Shown: positions 23,708 to 31,837 of the stretch, piece by piece
Position numbering within the stretch: position 1 is the stretch's first letter
Layout: every line of letters starts with the position of its first letter
Source: Bryobacterales bacterium
GTDB lineage: Bacteria > Acidobacteriota > Terriglobia > Bryobacterales > Bryobacteraceae
Assembly: GCA_020847315.1 (NCBI GenBank)
Contig: JADLCF010000222.1
Span: forward strand, 1-32,393
Direction: 5' to 3'
DNA: 32,393 nt
The notes under the pieces: model-generated
Database searches by the model: none
Seen by the model: only the letters and a program-made list of their open reading frames with translations
Told to the model about the DNA's origin: nothing
Made by a program: the position numbers and the translations under genes

Positions 23708-24030
23708 GCAACTCTCTCAATTTACCACACCCGTGACCGATGCGGATTGCGAGCGGCGGAGATTCCCTCACGATGGCGCGCGGGTGAAGAAAGCCAGCTA
23801 CACCCGCGCGCGTGGAGGACGGACGAACATGGAACTGCGATTCGCAAGGCGCTTCGCCGTTCACGGGAGGGGGAGCACCCGCAAACGGCAAGCGCCTCTC
23901 ACTGTAGACCGACTACACCTGTTTAGAAACCAGATGCCGCGAAATGTTTCCAGATTGCCCGGAAACATCCTGGCGCGGGCCATTTCGACGGAAGCGCGGT
24001 GAGGTGTGCTTAGCTGGTAAGAGCCCGATT
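23708..24030. other. Intergenic region with one inverted repeat
   Basis: About 320 bp with no supportable gene; short open frames on both strands are arginine-rich and unlike any family. It holds the tRNA promoter candidate and a perfect 8-bp inverted repeat, ATGTTTCC (23944-23951) and GGAAACAT (23961-23968), about 60 bp upstream of the protease gene. The repeat could be a regulator site or a transcript hairpin. Confidence 0.5.
23719..23727 (-). promoter_or_regulatory. Candidate extended -10 promoter of tRNA-His
   Basis: On the minus strand TGGTAAATT (TGn plus TAAATT) ends 11 nt before the tRNA, placing the transcription start near 23712 and leaving a leader of about 5 nt. No clear -35. Confidence 0.4.
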
Positions 24031-24669
24031 ATGCCTGCATTGGACGCAAATTCCCTCATTAACGCGACGCTTACCGTGCTTCTGTTCGTGATTCTGGTGG
24101 CTCCCCATGAGTTCGCTCACGCCTGGGTGGCAAAGTATTTGGGAGACGATACGCCAGCGATGCAAGGGCGCGTGACCCTCAACCCGCTGCAGCATATTGA
24201 CTGGCTGGGGACGGTGATTCTGCCAGCCGTATTTTCGCTGATGGGTGGGGGCCTGATCGGTTGGGGCCGCCCGGTGATGACGAACACATCGAAGTTGAGG
24301 GGGGGCAGGCACGGATTGTTGAAGGTAGCGCTGGCGGGGCCGGCGATGAACGTGCTGCTCGCAATCCCGTTCGCGGCGGGAACGGCGTTTCTGCTGGGCA
24401 TAAATCAGGAAGTAGCTTCCTTCTGCGGGCGAGCGACCTACCTCACGCTCTTCCTGGCGATTTTCAATCTGATGCCCGTGCCGCCGCTCGATGGCTCGAA
24501 GATCTTGCTGGCATTCAATGTTCCGGCAGTGGTTTTTCAGGAACTGGCCCGCATGGGATTGATGATTCTCATTCTGGCGATGGCCTTCACGCCGCTTGGA
24601 AGTTGGATGTCTTCCGCCAGCTACCATGGCGCGTTCTGGCTGGTAGGGCTTTTCCTGGGGCGTGGATAG
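24031..24669 (+). CDS. Site-2-protease-type membrane metalloprotease (peptidase family M50)
   Basis: A 212-residue polytopic membrane protein. The zinc-binding HEFAH is at residues 26-30 inside the first helix, and the third-ligand motif NLMPVPPLDG is at 146-155. GWGRPV (78-83) is also family-typical. The small size, without PDZ or CBS domains, places it in the minimal M50B group, which cuts substrates within the membrane; natural targets are unknown. The ATG at 24031 was chosen because the HExxH helix follows at the usual distance and the 29 codons upstream read as non-protein; no convincing Shine-Dalgarno precedes it. It stands alone and ends at a bidirectional hairpin shared with the kinase gene. 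Confidence 0.88.
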   Translation: MPALDANSLINATLTVLLFVILVAPHEFAHAWVAKYLGDDTPAMQGRVTLNPLQHIDWLGTVILPAVFSLMGGGLIGWGRPVMTNTSKLRGGRHGLLKVALAGPAMNVLLAIPFAAGTAFLLGINQEVASFCGRATYLTLFLAIFNLMPVPPLDGSKILLAFNVPAVVFQELARMGLMILILAMAFTPLGSWMSSASYHGAFWLVGLFLGRG

Positions 24670-24672
24670 AGG

Positions 24673-24705
24673 CAGGCCCGCCCCTGGAGGGCAAGGGCGG
24701 GCCTG
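24673..24705. terminator. Bidirectional hairpin terminator between convergent genes
   Basis: A perfect 11-bp stem, CAGGCCCGCCC (24673-24683) with GGGCGGGCCTG (24695-24705), around an 11-nt loop. It lies between the stop of the M50 protease and the stop of the sugar kinase. There is no U run, but the stem is very stable. Confidence 0.65.
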
Positions 24706-24729
24706 GAAGGGTGAAACTGGCCGCGAAGG

Positions 24730-25812
24730 TTAGCGCTGCACGCGGGCGGAACCGCCTTTGGCAAACGCGCGCACCTGATCTACCGTGGCCATGGTGGTAT
24801 CGCCGGGGAAAGTGGTGAGCAGCGCTCCGTGCGCCCAACCGAGTTTCAGCGCGTTCTCCGGTTCCTCGCCGGTGAGCAAACCGTAGATGAATCCGGAAGC
24901 GAAACCGTCGCCGCCACCGATGCGGCAAAAGACGTCCAGTTCCGCGGTAGGCGAGATGTAGGTGCTCCCATCCACCCACGCCACCGCGCCCCAACTGTGC
25001 CGGTTGGTGGAATGCACTTCGCGGAGGGTGGTGGCCACCACTTTGATATTCGGGAACTTGGCTTTCACGTTGCCGATCATGCCAAAGAACGCGCTGGGGT
25101 CGAGCTTCGATTTCGCGGCGACTTCAGGGCCGGGAATGCCGAGGCCGAGTTGCAGGTCTTCCTCATTGCCTACCAGCACATCCACGTAATCGACGATGCG
25201 CTTGATCTGCGCGACGCCGCGCTCGTGCCCGCCGACGATGTTCCAGAGCTTTTCGCGATAGTTGAGATCGAAGGAAGTGGTGGCGCCGGCGGCCTTGGCA
25301 GCCTTCATGGCTTCGACGATCACATCGGCTGTGGTTTCCGAAAGCGCGGCAAAGATGCCGCCACTGTGGAACCAGCGGACACCCTGCGCAAAGATGGAGG
25401 CCCAATCGAAATCGCCCGGCTTGAGGCGCTGCGCGGCTTCGTTCGAGCGATTGTAGAAGACGATGGGTCCACGGACGCCGTGGCCGCGATCACTATATAC
25501 GGTAGCCATGTTCGGGCCATGCACGCCGTCATGCTGAAAATGCTTGTAGAAGGGTTTCACGCCCATGGCCCGGACGCGTTCGGCAATGAGCTGGCCGATA
25601 GGGTAATCCACCATCGCAGTGGCGACGCCCGTTGAAAGGCCGAAGCAATCGGAAAGATTCGCCGCGACGTTAAACTCGCCGCCGCTCACGTGAATCTGGC
25701 ACTCGGTTGCCTTCCGAAACGGAATGATACCGGGATCGAGACGGTGGACGAGCGCGCCGAGCGAGAGGAAGTCGAGGGCGCCTTCCGGGCGGATGTTGAG
25801 ACCGTATTTCAT
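24730..25812 (-). CDS. PfkB-family carbohydrate kinase (2-keto-3-deoxygluconate kinase-like)
   Basis: A 360-residue ribokinase-fold sugar kinase. The first signature is in HVSGGEFNVAANLSDCFG (about 41-58); the second, GGGDGFASGF, carries the catalytic aspartate in place of the common GAGDAF. FDLNYREKLW and VLVGNEEDL match KDG kinases, which phosphorylate 2-keto-3-deoxygluconate in sugar-acid breakdown. About 360 residues is longer than the usual 300-320, with extra loops. GGAG lies 6 nt before the ATG. No aldolase, dehydratase or transporter for sugar acids is adjacent, so the exact sugar is uncertain. Confidence 0.85.
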   Translation of the reverse strand: MKYGLNIRPEGALDFLSLGALVHRLDPGIIPFRKATECQIHVSGGEFNVAANLSDCFGLSTGVATAMVDYPIGQLIAERVRAMGVKPFYKHFQHDGVHGPNMATVYSDRGHGVRGPIVFYNRSNEAAQRLKPGDFDWASIFAQGVRWFHSGGIFAALSETTADVIVEAMKAAKAAGATTSFDLNYREKLWNIVGGHERGVAQIKRIVDYVDVLVGNEEDLQLGLGIPGPEVAAKSKLDPSAFFGMIGNVKAKFPNIKVVATTLREVHSTNRHSWGAVAWVDGSTYISPTAELDVFCRIGGGDGFASGFIYGLLTGEEPENALKLGWAHGALLTTFPGDTTMATVDQVRAFAKGGSARVQR

Positions 25813-25957
25813 GCTGTGCTCCTGTCAAAGCCCGGGCTACGGGCAGGGCCCGCCGGCCGGTTGGGGCGCAATTCCCCGACAATTGGCTGCGCGGGCCGCG
25901 ATTCCCCAGTGTATCGAAGGCGCGGCCCTGGGCGTTGGCGGAGAGGCTCCAGACGGC

Positions 25958-25989
25958 AAAGAGCGCGGCCATGCGAAGCCGCGCTCTTT
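25958..25989. terminator. Hairpin terminator after the glycine-zipper lipoprotein gene
   Basis: A perfect 12-bp stem, AAAGAGCGCGGC (25958-25969) with GCCGCGCTCTTT (25978-25989), around an 8-nt loop. On the minus strand it starts about 30 nt after the lipoprotein stop and ends in CTCTTT. It lies between that gene and the start of the sugar kinase, about 145 bp further on. Confidence 0.7.
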
Positions 25990-26019
25990 GTATATGAACC
26001 GAGATCCAGGACGATCGAC

Positions 26020-26895
26020 CTATTTCAACTGTACGGAAATGGGAGACTCCGTCCGGAAATTGATGACGGATTCCGCCGGAATGATAGCCGCCTCCCCTTT
26101 GGTAGCGAGCACTGCGCCCGTACCCGCTCCCGCGCCAACGCCGGCGCCGATCGCCGCACCCTTCCCGCCGCCCGCAATCGCGCCGATGGCCGCGCCGATT
26201 CCGCTGGCAATCCCGACCTTCGCGGCGTCCTTCTTCTTGGTCGACTTGGCTTCCTGGCCGAAGGTGGAAGTCTGGATGGAGACCCGATCTCCATTCACCA
26301 ATTCCAGCGAGGTGAGAGACACTTCAAGAAACGCTTTCCCTTTGATGCGGCCGCCATCATCCGACTCTACAACGCGGCCCACGACGTCGGCCCCGCGCGC
26401 CGCGATGACTTTTCCATCCACAGTAAGCGGTTCCGCGAGAGACCCGGCGAACGTGGCGCCCTGCTGCACGGTTTTCGTCGAAAGCGTGGATGTGGTCTGA
26501 ACCCGAATGCCGCTGCCGCTCGGTAAAGTGTACGTCTTCAGGACCGGCGCTGCGGGGGCAGTAGAAACATGCGAACCGGAAGCCGGCTTGTCTCCCCAGC
26601 CGTTGGAGGCGGCAGTGTTGGCATTCTCCTGGCGGTTCTGTGCCGGATTCGTACGGGGGGGCGTGGAAGAGGTGGCATTCGAATTAGGACGAGTGGTGGC
26701 GGGCGCCGGGGCGACGGAGGAACTCGCGGCGGGCGCCGGGGCTGGAGTCTCCGCGCCGGGCGTCGTAGCTTCAGGCGCCGGCGCCGCCGCGTTCTCCGTC
26801 GCTGGAGCCGGGCTCTCCGTCTTCGTGCAAGAGACAGCGAACAGAGCCAGGAGCAGGAAGCTCGAAATCAAGAGAGGGCGGTGCAAGTTCTTCAT
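26020..26895 (-). CDS. Lipoprotein with Ala/Pro-rich linker and glycine zipper
   Basis: A 291-residue protein with a lipoprotein signal: hydrophobic core then FAVSC with Cys23. Residues 24-115 are an Ala/Pro/Thr/Asn-rich linker without structure. The folded part begins near LKTYTLPSGSGIRVQTTSTL and includes VQQGATFAGSLAEPLTVDGK and SLTSLELVNGDRVSI, a beta-rich domain. A glycine-zipper segment follows (GIASGIGAAIGAIAGG onward, about 227-262). Such zippers occur in membrane-associated surface antigens and Rcp-like proteins. A cell-envelope role is inferred; no specific function can be given. The gene is monocistronic, ending at its own hairpin, and divergent from the NtrC-type regulator. Confidence 0.75.
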   Translation of the reverse strand: MKNLHRPLLISSFLLLALFAVSCTKTESPAPATENAAAPAPEATTPGAETPAPAPAASSSVAPAPATTRPNSNATSSTPPRTNPAQNRQENANTAASNGWGDKPASGSHVSTAPAAPVLKTYTLPSGSGIRVQTTSTLSTKTVQQGATFAGSLAEPLTVDGKVIAARGADVVGRVVESDDGGRIKGKAFLEVSLTSLELVNGDRVSIQTSTFGQEAKSTKKKDAAKVGIASGIGAAIGAIAGGGKGAAIGAGVGAGAGTGAVLATKGEAAIIPAESVINFRTESPISVQLK

Positions 26896-26982
26896 ACGGT
26901 TCTATGGTCCTTCCAATTGAGTCATCGGCGATCTTTCGCCGGCATGCGGGTGGCAATTCCATCCCACGCGGGTTACTCATTC

Positions 26983-27018
26983 CAGAAGCAAGTGTGTCGC
27001 CAAATCGGGGTGCTTCTG
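26983..27018. repeat. Inverted repeat CAGAAGCA / TGCTTCTG upstream of the NtrC-type operon
   Basis: Perfect 8-base arms at 26983-26990 and 27011-27018 separated by 20 nt, in the 286-bp gap between the divergent lipoprotein and regulator genes. The same gap holds a shorter palindrome, CCGCG-AA-CGCGG, at 27106-27117. Either could bind a dimeric regulator. I saw no convincing sigma-54 promoter there. Confidence 0.45.
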
Positions 27019-27181
27019 AAATCAAGCACTTGAGTGAAGAGCCGCGCGCCGGCCGCGTAAATTTCGCCGCATTCGAATATACAGCACGCAATTGTTACAA
27101 GTGAGCCGCGAACGCGGAATACCCTTGCCTAAATTATAGATGAACAAGGGCTGGCCGGTTGTTTCCGATAGAATACCGTTG

Positions 27182-28588
27182 ATGAGCAGTACAGGGAAGT
27201 CGCCAATCGCCAACGTCCTGATCGCCGATGATGAGGAGAACCAGAGGAATGGTCTGGATGCGATGATCACGGCGTGGGGCTATCGAACGGAGACCGCAAG
27301 CGACGGCCAGGAGGCGCTCGACAAGCTGGGGCGCTTCCCCGCGGATGTGCTGATCACGGACCTCATGATGCCGCGCATGGATGGGATGGCGCTCTTGAAC
27401 GGCATGCAGGAACAGGGCATGCAGATCCCCGCGATCGTGACCACGGCATTCGGCAACATTGAAACCGCGGTGAGCACGATTCACGACCTGGGGGCATTCT
27501 GGTTCCTCGAAAAACCCATTCAACCCTCCGTACTCAAGGTGCTGCTTGAAAGGGCCGCCGCGCAAAGCAATCTGGCGGGGGAGCGGGAACGTCTGCGCCG
27601 CGCGCTCAGCTACCAGGGAGTATTGGGAGATCTGGTGGGCCAATCGCCTTCCATGCAGCAAGTGTTCTCCCTTATCCAGCAGGTCGCGCCCAGCCGTGCT
27701 TCCGTGCTGATCACGGGAGAATCCGGGACTGGAAAGGAATTGGCGGCACGCGCGATTCACCAATACAGCTCACGCCGCGAGGGGCCATTCGTTGCAATCA
27801 ATTGCGCCGCGCTTCCGGAAACACTGATCGAGAGCGAGCTTTTCGGGCACGAAAGGGGAGCGTTCACGGGCGCGGTGGAGCGGCGGGCCGGGTGCTTTGA
27901 ACTGGCCGAGCAGGGCACCATCCTGCTGGATGAATTGGGGGAAATGCCAATCAACACGCAAGCGAAGCTCCTCCGGGTGCTGGAGGATTCCCGTGTGAGG
28001 AGGCTCGGGGGAAAGCAGGAAATGGATGTGAACGTGCGGGTGCTTGCCTCCACCAACCGGCTGCCCGAAGCCGCGATCCAGGACGGCAAACTGCGGGAGG
28101 ACCTTTTCTACCGTCTGAACGTATTCCATTTGCACCTGCCGGCCTTGCGAGAGCGCAAGAGTGACCTGCCTCTGCTTACGGAAGGCCTTCTCCGGCTGTT
28201 GAACGCCAAACATGGGTGCAAAGTCGCCGGTGTCGAAACCGAAGTGGCGGAAGCATTCCTGGCGTATGACTGGCCGGGAAATGTCCGGGAACTTCGTAAC
28301 GTCCTGGAGCGGGCGGTGATCCTGGCGGCAGAAGGCAATATCCGGCTGATGCACCTGCCGGCGACCGTGCATCCGCAATCGAGACGACCTTCCAGCGCCC
28401 GCGAGGAAGATCCGATGAGCGTCACGATCACCGTGGGCAGCACCGTCGCCGAAGCCGAGCGGGCGATGATTTTCAAGACGCTGGAGCATACGAAGAATAA
28501 CAAGACGCGCGCGGCGGAGATGCTCGGGATCAGCCTGAAAACCCTGCACAACAAACTGAAGGAATACGAAGCATCCACCGGGGAGTAA
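27182..28588 (+). CDS. Sigma-54-dependent response regulator (NtrC family)
   Basis: A 468-residue three-domain activator. Receiver: IADDEEN (14-20) and phospho-acceptor Asp60 (VLITDLMMPRMDG). AAA+ domain: Walker A GESGTGKE (179-186), the sigma-54 contact loop GAFTGA (226-231), Walker B TILLDELGEMP (246-256), and arginine-finger region FYRLNVF. The C-terminal Fis-type helix-turn-helix ends NKTRAAEMLGISLKTLHNKL. The ATG at 27182 is preferred; one at 27140 would add 14 unrelated residues. Neither has a Shine-Dalgarno. It heads a three-gene operon with a kinase (58 bp downstream) and a lipoprotein. It should switch on sigma-54 promoters elsewhere; none is obvious in this window. Confidence 0.93.
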   Translation: MSSTGKSPIANVLIADDEENQRNGLDAMITAWGYRTETASDGQEALDKLGRFPADVLITDLMMPRMDGMALLNGMQEQGMQIPAIVTTAFGNIETAVSTIHDLGAFWFLEKPIQPSVLKVLLERAAAQSNLAGERERLRRALSYQGVLGDLVGQSPSMQQVFSLIQQVAPSRASVLITGESGTGKELAARAIHQYSSRREGPFVAINCAALPETLIESELFGHERGAFTGAVERRAGCFELAEQGTILLDELGEMPINTQAKLLRVLEDSRVRRLGGKQEMDVNVRVLASTNRLPEAAIQDGKLREDLFYRLNVFHLHLPALRERKSDLPLLTEGLLRLLNAKHGCKVAGVETEVAEAFLAYDWPGNVRELRNVLERAVILAAEGNIRLMHLPATVHPQSRRPSSAREEDPMSVTITVGSTVAEAERAMIFKTLEHTKNNKTRAAEMLGISLKTLHNKLKEYEASTGE

Positions 28589-28646
28589 ACGCGAAGCGCC
28601 AGGCCATGCCGGCCCGCGAGGGACACGGAGGGAGCGGGGATCGTCG

Positions 28647-30623
28647 ATGTCGTTAAAGGCCAAGCTGCAATTCTCGATCATCCTGCTGAACCTGGGGCTG
28701 GTGCTGCTCTACTCGATGATGCACGTATACAGCATCATGGAACTCCGCCAGCAGAACTCGGCGGAGCGGGCGGCGGCGGTGGCGGACCAGGTGCAAACGT
28801 TCTTGCAGGAGCGCCTCAACGAGATGGTGCAGGCGACGACGACTCCACCACAGACGATCGCCGAGCAGAAGGCGTTCTGGTACCAGGCGGCGCGCCACGA
28901 CTCTCAAATTCAATCCATGCTCGAATCGCTCTTCGCCGGAACGCGCGTGCTGAGCCGCATCGTTCTTCTCGACGATGCCGGGCGCGTGATCGTCACCTCG
29001 AATATCCTCGATACGCAGATGGTGGGCCGCATGGCGCAGCCGGTGCTGCTGCTCGATCAGTTCCAGGCGCGGAATTCCCTCTCCCGGATGGCCACGATTT
29101 TCAACGAGACGGAAGAGATCGCGATTGAACGCAGCCTGGCGAGCGGCGACACCGAAATCTTCAAGATCCGGGTGGTGCTCTCGTCGCTTCTCTTGCGCGA
29201 TGCGGTGATGGAGCAATTGCGCTATCTGCTGCCGCTTTCGCTCGTCTCGTTCGCACTGGCCGTGGTACTGGCGATCTTCGTCTCCAATCTGGCCACACGG
29301 CAATTGGCGAGAGTGAGCCAGGCGATTGACCGGATCGCGGAAGGGGATTCCCCGGCAGCGTTGCCGCCGCCATCCGGCAGCGGCTACAAGGAGTACGATG
29401 CCGTTGCCTCCAAGCTGCAACTGTTAGGCCAACAAATTCGAGGGGCGCGCCAGGACGCTCTCAGCATGCAGGAAAGCGTGCGGCAACTGCTGGCCCGCAT
29501 GGAAAAGGCAATCCTTCTATTTGACGCGAACGACTCTCTGATCTCCGCGGGGGAAAACGTGGAACCGCTGCTCAACCTGCGGCGATTCGATTTAATCGGG
29601 AAAAAATACGACGAGATCTTCCCAACCTCCTCCAAACTGGGGGCCATGATCCTGCGCGCCGTTTCGTTAAAGGCGCCGACGCGGGATCAACTGGTGGTAA
29701 TCGACCGGCCGGGGCTCAACCCGATCCGGGTGTTTGCCACCGTGGAACCAATGGACCAATTCGAGGGGTGGGAACGGGTGGGAACGCTGGTGACCTTGCG
29801 CGATGCCGAATCCCAGGCAGCGGTGCAAACCCAACTCGACGTTTCAACCCGTCTGGCCGCGATCAGCCGGCTCACGGGCGGCGTGGCGCATGAGATCAAG
29901 AACCCGCTCAATGCGATGAACCTGCACCTCGAGATCCTGAAGACGCTTTTCTCACGGGACGAACCCGCGGTGATGAAAGAAATCGACATCATCGCTTCGG
30001 AGATCACCCGGCTGAACCGCGTCGTGAATACCTTCCTCGACTTCACGAGGCCTGTGGAGCTGAGACCCCAGAATCTGAACCTCTCCGAACTGATCCATGA
30101 ATCAGGCCGCTTGTTCGAGCCGCAGGCCAAGGCGCGAGGAATGCACATTGATGTCGTTTGCCCCCCGGAGCCGGTTTTTGTCCGGGGAGATCGCGATTTA
30201 CTGAAACAGGCATTGCTGAACCTTACATCGAACGCAATGGATGCGATGAGCGAAGGGGGGAGACTGCAACTGGAACTGATCCGCAACCGGGATGATTGTA
30301 TGCTGAGGATATCCGATGACGGATGCGGAATTCCGCCGGAAATTCGCAATCGGATTTTTCAACTGTATTTCACCACCAAAGCGAAGGGGAAAGGCACGGG
30401 AATCGGCCTTGCGATGACCTTCCAGATCGTCCAATTGCACGGCGGGGAGATCTGGTTTGAAAGCGAAGCGGGCAGCGGCAGCACGTTTTGGATCCGGTTG
30501 CCGCTGGCGGGTTCGCACGCAGCGGGAAGCGGCAGCGAACGCCCGCTCGAAGCCGGACATTTCGCGGAGTTTAGGGCAGCGCCGGAGAAACAGTTCCCGG
30601 CTCCCAAGAAAGATCGGGTATGA
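28647..30623 (+). CDS. Membrane sensor histidine kinase (NtrB/AtoS-like), HAMP-PAS
   Basis: A 658-residue kinase. Helix 1 is at about 9-25; an extracytoplasmic sensing domain of about 165 residues follows; helix 2 is at about 194-213; then HAMP (about 214-270), a PAS-like domain (about 280-385), and the kinase core with His415 in GGVAHEIKNPLNAM. ATP-binding boxes: LLKQALLNLTSNAMDAM, ISDDGCGIPPEI, KGKGTGIGLAMTFQIV. The HEIKNPL wording is that of kinases that partner NtrC-type regulators, matching the gene before it. GGGGA 6 nt upstream supports the start. Its stop overlaps the lipoprotein start (ATGA), suggesting the lipoprotein is made with it. The signal is unknown. Confidence 0.92.
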   Translation: MSLKAKLQFSIILLNLGLVLLYSMMHVYSIMELRQQNSAERAAAVADQVQTFLQERLNEMVQATTTPPQTIAEQKAFWYQAARHDSQIQSMLESLFAGTRVLSRIVLLDDAGRVIVTSNILDTQMVGRMAQPVLLLDQFQARNSLSRMATIFNETEEIAIERSLASGDTEIFKIRVVLSSLLLRDAVMEQLRYLLPLSLVSFALAVVLAIFVSNLATRQLARVSQAIDRIAEGDSPAALPPPSGSGYKEYDAVASKLQLLGQQIRGARQDALSMQESVRQLLARMEKAILLFDANDSLISAGENVEPLLNLRRFDLIGKKYDEIFPTSSKLGAMILRAVSLKAPTRDQLVVIDRPGLNPIRVFATVEPMDQFEGWERVGTLVTLRDAESQAAVQTQLDVSTRLAAISRLTGGVAHEIKNPLNAMNLHLEILKTLFSRDEPAVMKEIDIIASEITRLNRVVNTFLDFTRPVELRPQNLNLSELIHESGRLFEPQAKARGMHIDVVCPPEPVFVRGDRDLLKQALLNLTSNAMDAMSEGGRLQLELIRNRDDCMLRISDDGCGIPPEIRNRIFQLYFTTKAKGKGTGIGLAMTFQIVQLHGGEIWFESEAGSGSTFWIRLPLAGSHAAGSGSERPLEAGHFAEFRAAPEKQFPAPKKDRV

Positions 30624-31273
30624 GAGGCATGTGGCATGCGTGGCTCGCGTTGACATTGCTGCTGGCGATGGCGGGATGCTCCGCCAAGCGGCCGCCCAAG
30701 GCATCCGTTCCGGCTTCCGCCGCTCCGGGAGTGTCCTCGCTACCCGCCCAGGTGGAAGCGGACTCGAAAGAAGGCGCAAGCGCGACGCAAGACGCTGAAG
30801 AGACGGTGTCAAGTTACGAGCGCGTCGTGGTGCCGCCCCTGCATCCTGCCGTACCGGAAGAGCAGGAAACGGGTGGGGAGGACCCCAACTTCGAGCCCCC
30901 CACCGTGGCAAAACCACGCCCACCGAAAAGGCCGGCGGCCGCGACGAGCGTGAGAACGCCGGAGCCGGAAGCACCCGTGGAACCAGACCCGGCGAAGGCC
31001 AACGACTTGAGGGCGCCTGCCCTGAAACCCATGTTGAGCGAAGCGGAACGGCGCCAACTTGACGGCCAGATCACCGGGAATCTCGACCGGGCGCGGAAGA
31101 ATTTCACACTCATCCGCGAGGACCGGCTCGGAACCAACGAGCGCAGCGTTCTCGAGGAAGCACGCAGTTTCGCGGTGCGCGCCGATCAATTGCGGCGCAA
31201 CGACCCCGCTTTGGCCAACAGTCTCGCGGAACGGGCTGCCATTCTCACGCAAGAACTGCTCCGCAAGCAGTAA
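30620..31273 (+). CDS. Lipoprotein coupled to the NtrB/NtrC-type operon
   Basis: A 217-residue protein with a clear lipobox, LAMAGC, at Cys20. Residues 21-145 are a Pro/Ala/Glu-rich, probably unstructured linker. Residues 145-217 look helical: LSEAERRQLDGQITGNLDRA onward to AERAAILTQELLRKQ, perhaps a coiled coil or tetratricopeptide-like helical pair. It is not a family I recognise. The ATGA overlap with the kinase suggests the two are translated together, so it may be part of signal detection at the envelope. The product is anchored by lipid in the inner or outer membrane; Ser21 after the cysteine favours the outer membrane by the E. coli rule, which may not apply here. Confidence 0.75.
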   Translation: MRGMWHAWLALTLLLAMAGCSAKRPPKASVPASAAPGVSSLPAQVEADSKEGASATQDAEETVSSYERVVVPPLHPAVPEEQETGGEDPNFEPPTVAKPRPPKRPAAATSVRTPEPEAPVEPDPAKANDLRAPALKPMLSEAERRQLDGQITGNLDRARKNFTLIREDRLGTNERSVLEEARSFAVRADQLRRNDPALANSLAERAAILTQELLRKQ

Positions 31274-31336
31274 CGGGAGGTTGCGGTAGCAAGCTGCGGC
31301 GCCGCCGCGCACCAACGTCGCGGCGCAAATTCCGGA

Positions 31337-31837
31337 CTATTTCTTAAAAAGGCTGTCGAAGGCCGCGCGGGCGTCACTGGCGCTTTTCGGCGCGGGCTCA
31401 TGATTCGCATTGCCATTGCGCAGCGTGGGCGCTCCGGCGACCGGCGGACGCACGTCCCGGGCAACCGTCACGCGTGGGGAGAAGAAATCGCAATCGTTGG
31501 CCTTATCTTTCACGGCAATCCGTTCGAGGATCGGTTTGCGGCATTGCATGCGGGCCGATGGCTCAAAATAGGCGCACTGCTTGCAGCAATGGAGCTCCGC
31601 GCCGCACTTCGGGCACAGCCCCGAGAAGTCCGTATTTCCCGGCAGCGTTGAGGCGCAATTGAAGCAGCGGGAGGCGGCTACGCTTTCGACAAGCCGCGGA
31701 AGCCGCGGTCCGGTTACATCTAACGGCAATTTCGGCCGGGGCGCGCGCGGACGGGAGTCGCCACGGCGCTCGGAGGAATCCGAAGGCGATCCGGAATCGC
31801 GATATCCTTGCTGTCGGTATTTACGGTCTTCGTCCAT
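31337..31837 (-). CDS. Cysteine-rich zinc-ribbon protein
   Basis: A 166-residue protein. The first 50 residues are charged and disordered (Arg, Ser, Pro-rich). The centre has nine cysteines: C58-FN-C61 and C75-PK-C78 make a classical zinc ribbon, then C84 C85-KQ-C88, C99 and C116 form what looks like a second metal site (HCCKQCAYFEP ... MQCRKP ... DCDFFSP). The tail is again disordered and ends FDSLFKK. I do not recognise a named family; the second half resembles small conserved ribbon proteins of acidobacteria. It has no signal peptide. AGGAG lies 12 nt before the ATG, a long spacing. It is convergent with the lipoprotein gene. Confidence 0.75.
   Translation of the reverse strand: MDEDRKYRQQGYRDSGSPSDSSERRGDSRPRAPRPKLPLDVTGPRLPRLVESVAASRCFNCASTLPGNTDFSGLCPKCGAELHCCKQCAYFEPSARMQCRKPILERIAVKDKANDCDFFSPRVTVARDVRPPVAGAPTLRNGNANHEPAPKSASDARAAFDSLFKK

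Noticed and set aside
24829-25635. Plus-strand open frame of 268 codons opposite the sugar kinase
   Set aside because: It is antisense to a clear PfkB kinase, with no motif of its own.
27140-27181. Upstream ATG as start of the NtrC-type regulator
   Set aside because: It adds 14 residues unlike the family, sits against an AT-rich promoter-like stretch and has no ribosome-binding site.
26896-27181. Sigma-54 promoter before the NtrC-type operon
   Set aside because: I found no GG/GC pair at the -24/-12 spacing with the expected surrounding bases.
31304-31324. Terminator between the convergent lipoprotein and zinc-ribbon genes
   Set aside because: The GCCGCG/CGCGGC arms are only 6 bp in a very GC-rich stretch and could occur by chance.
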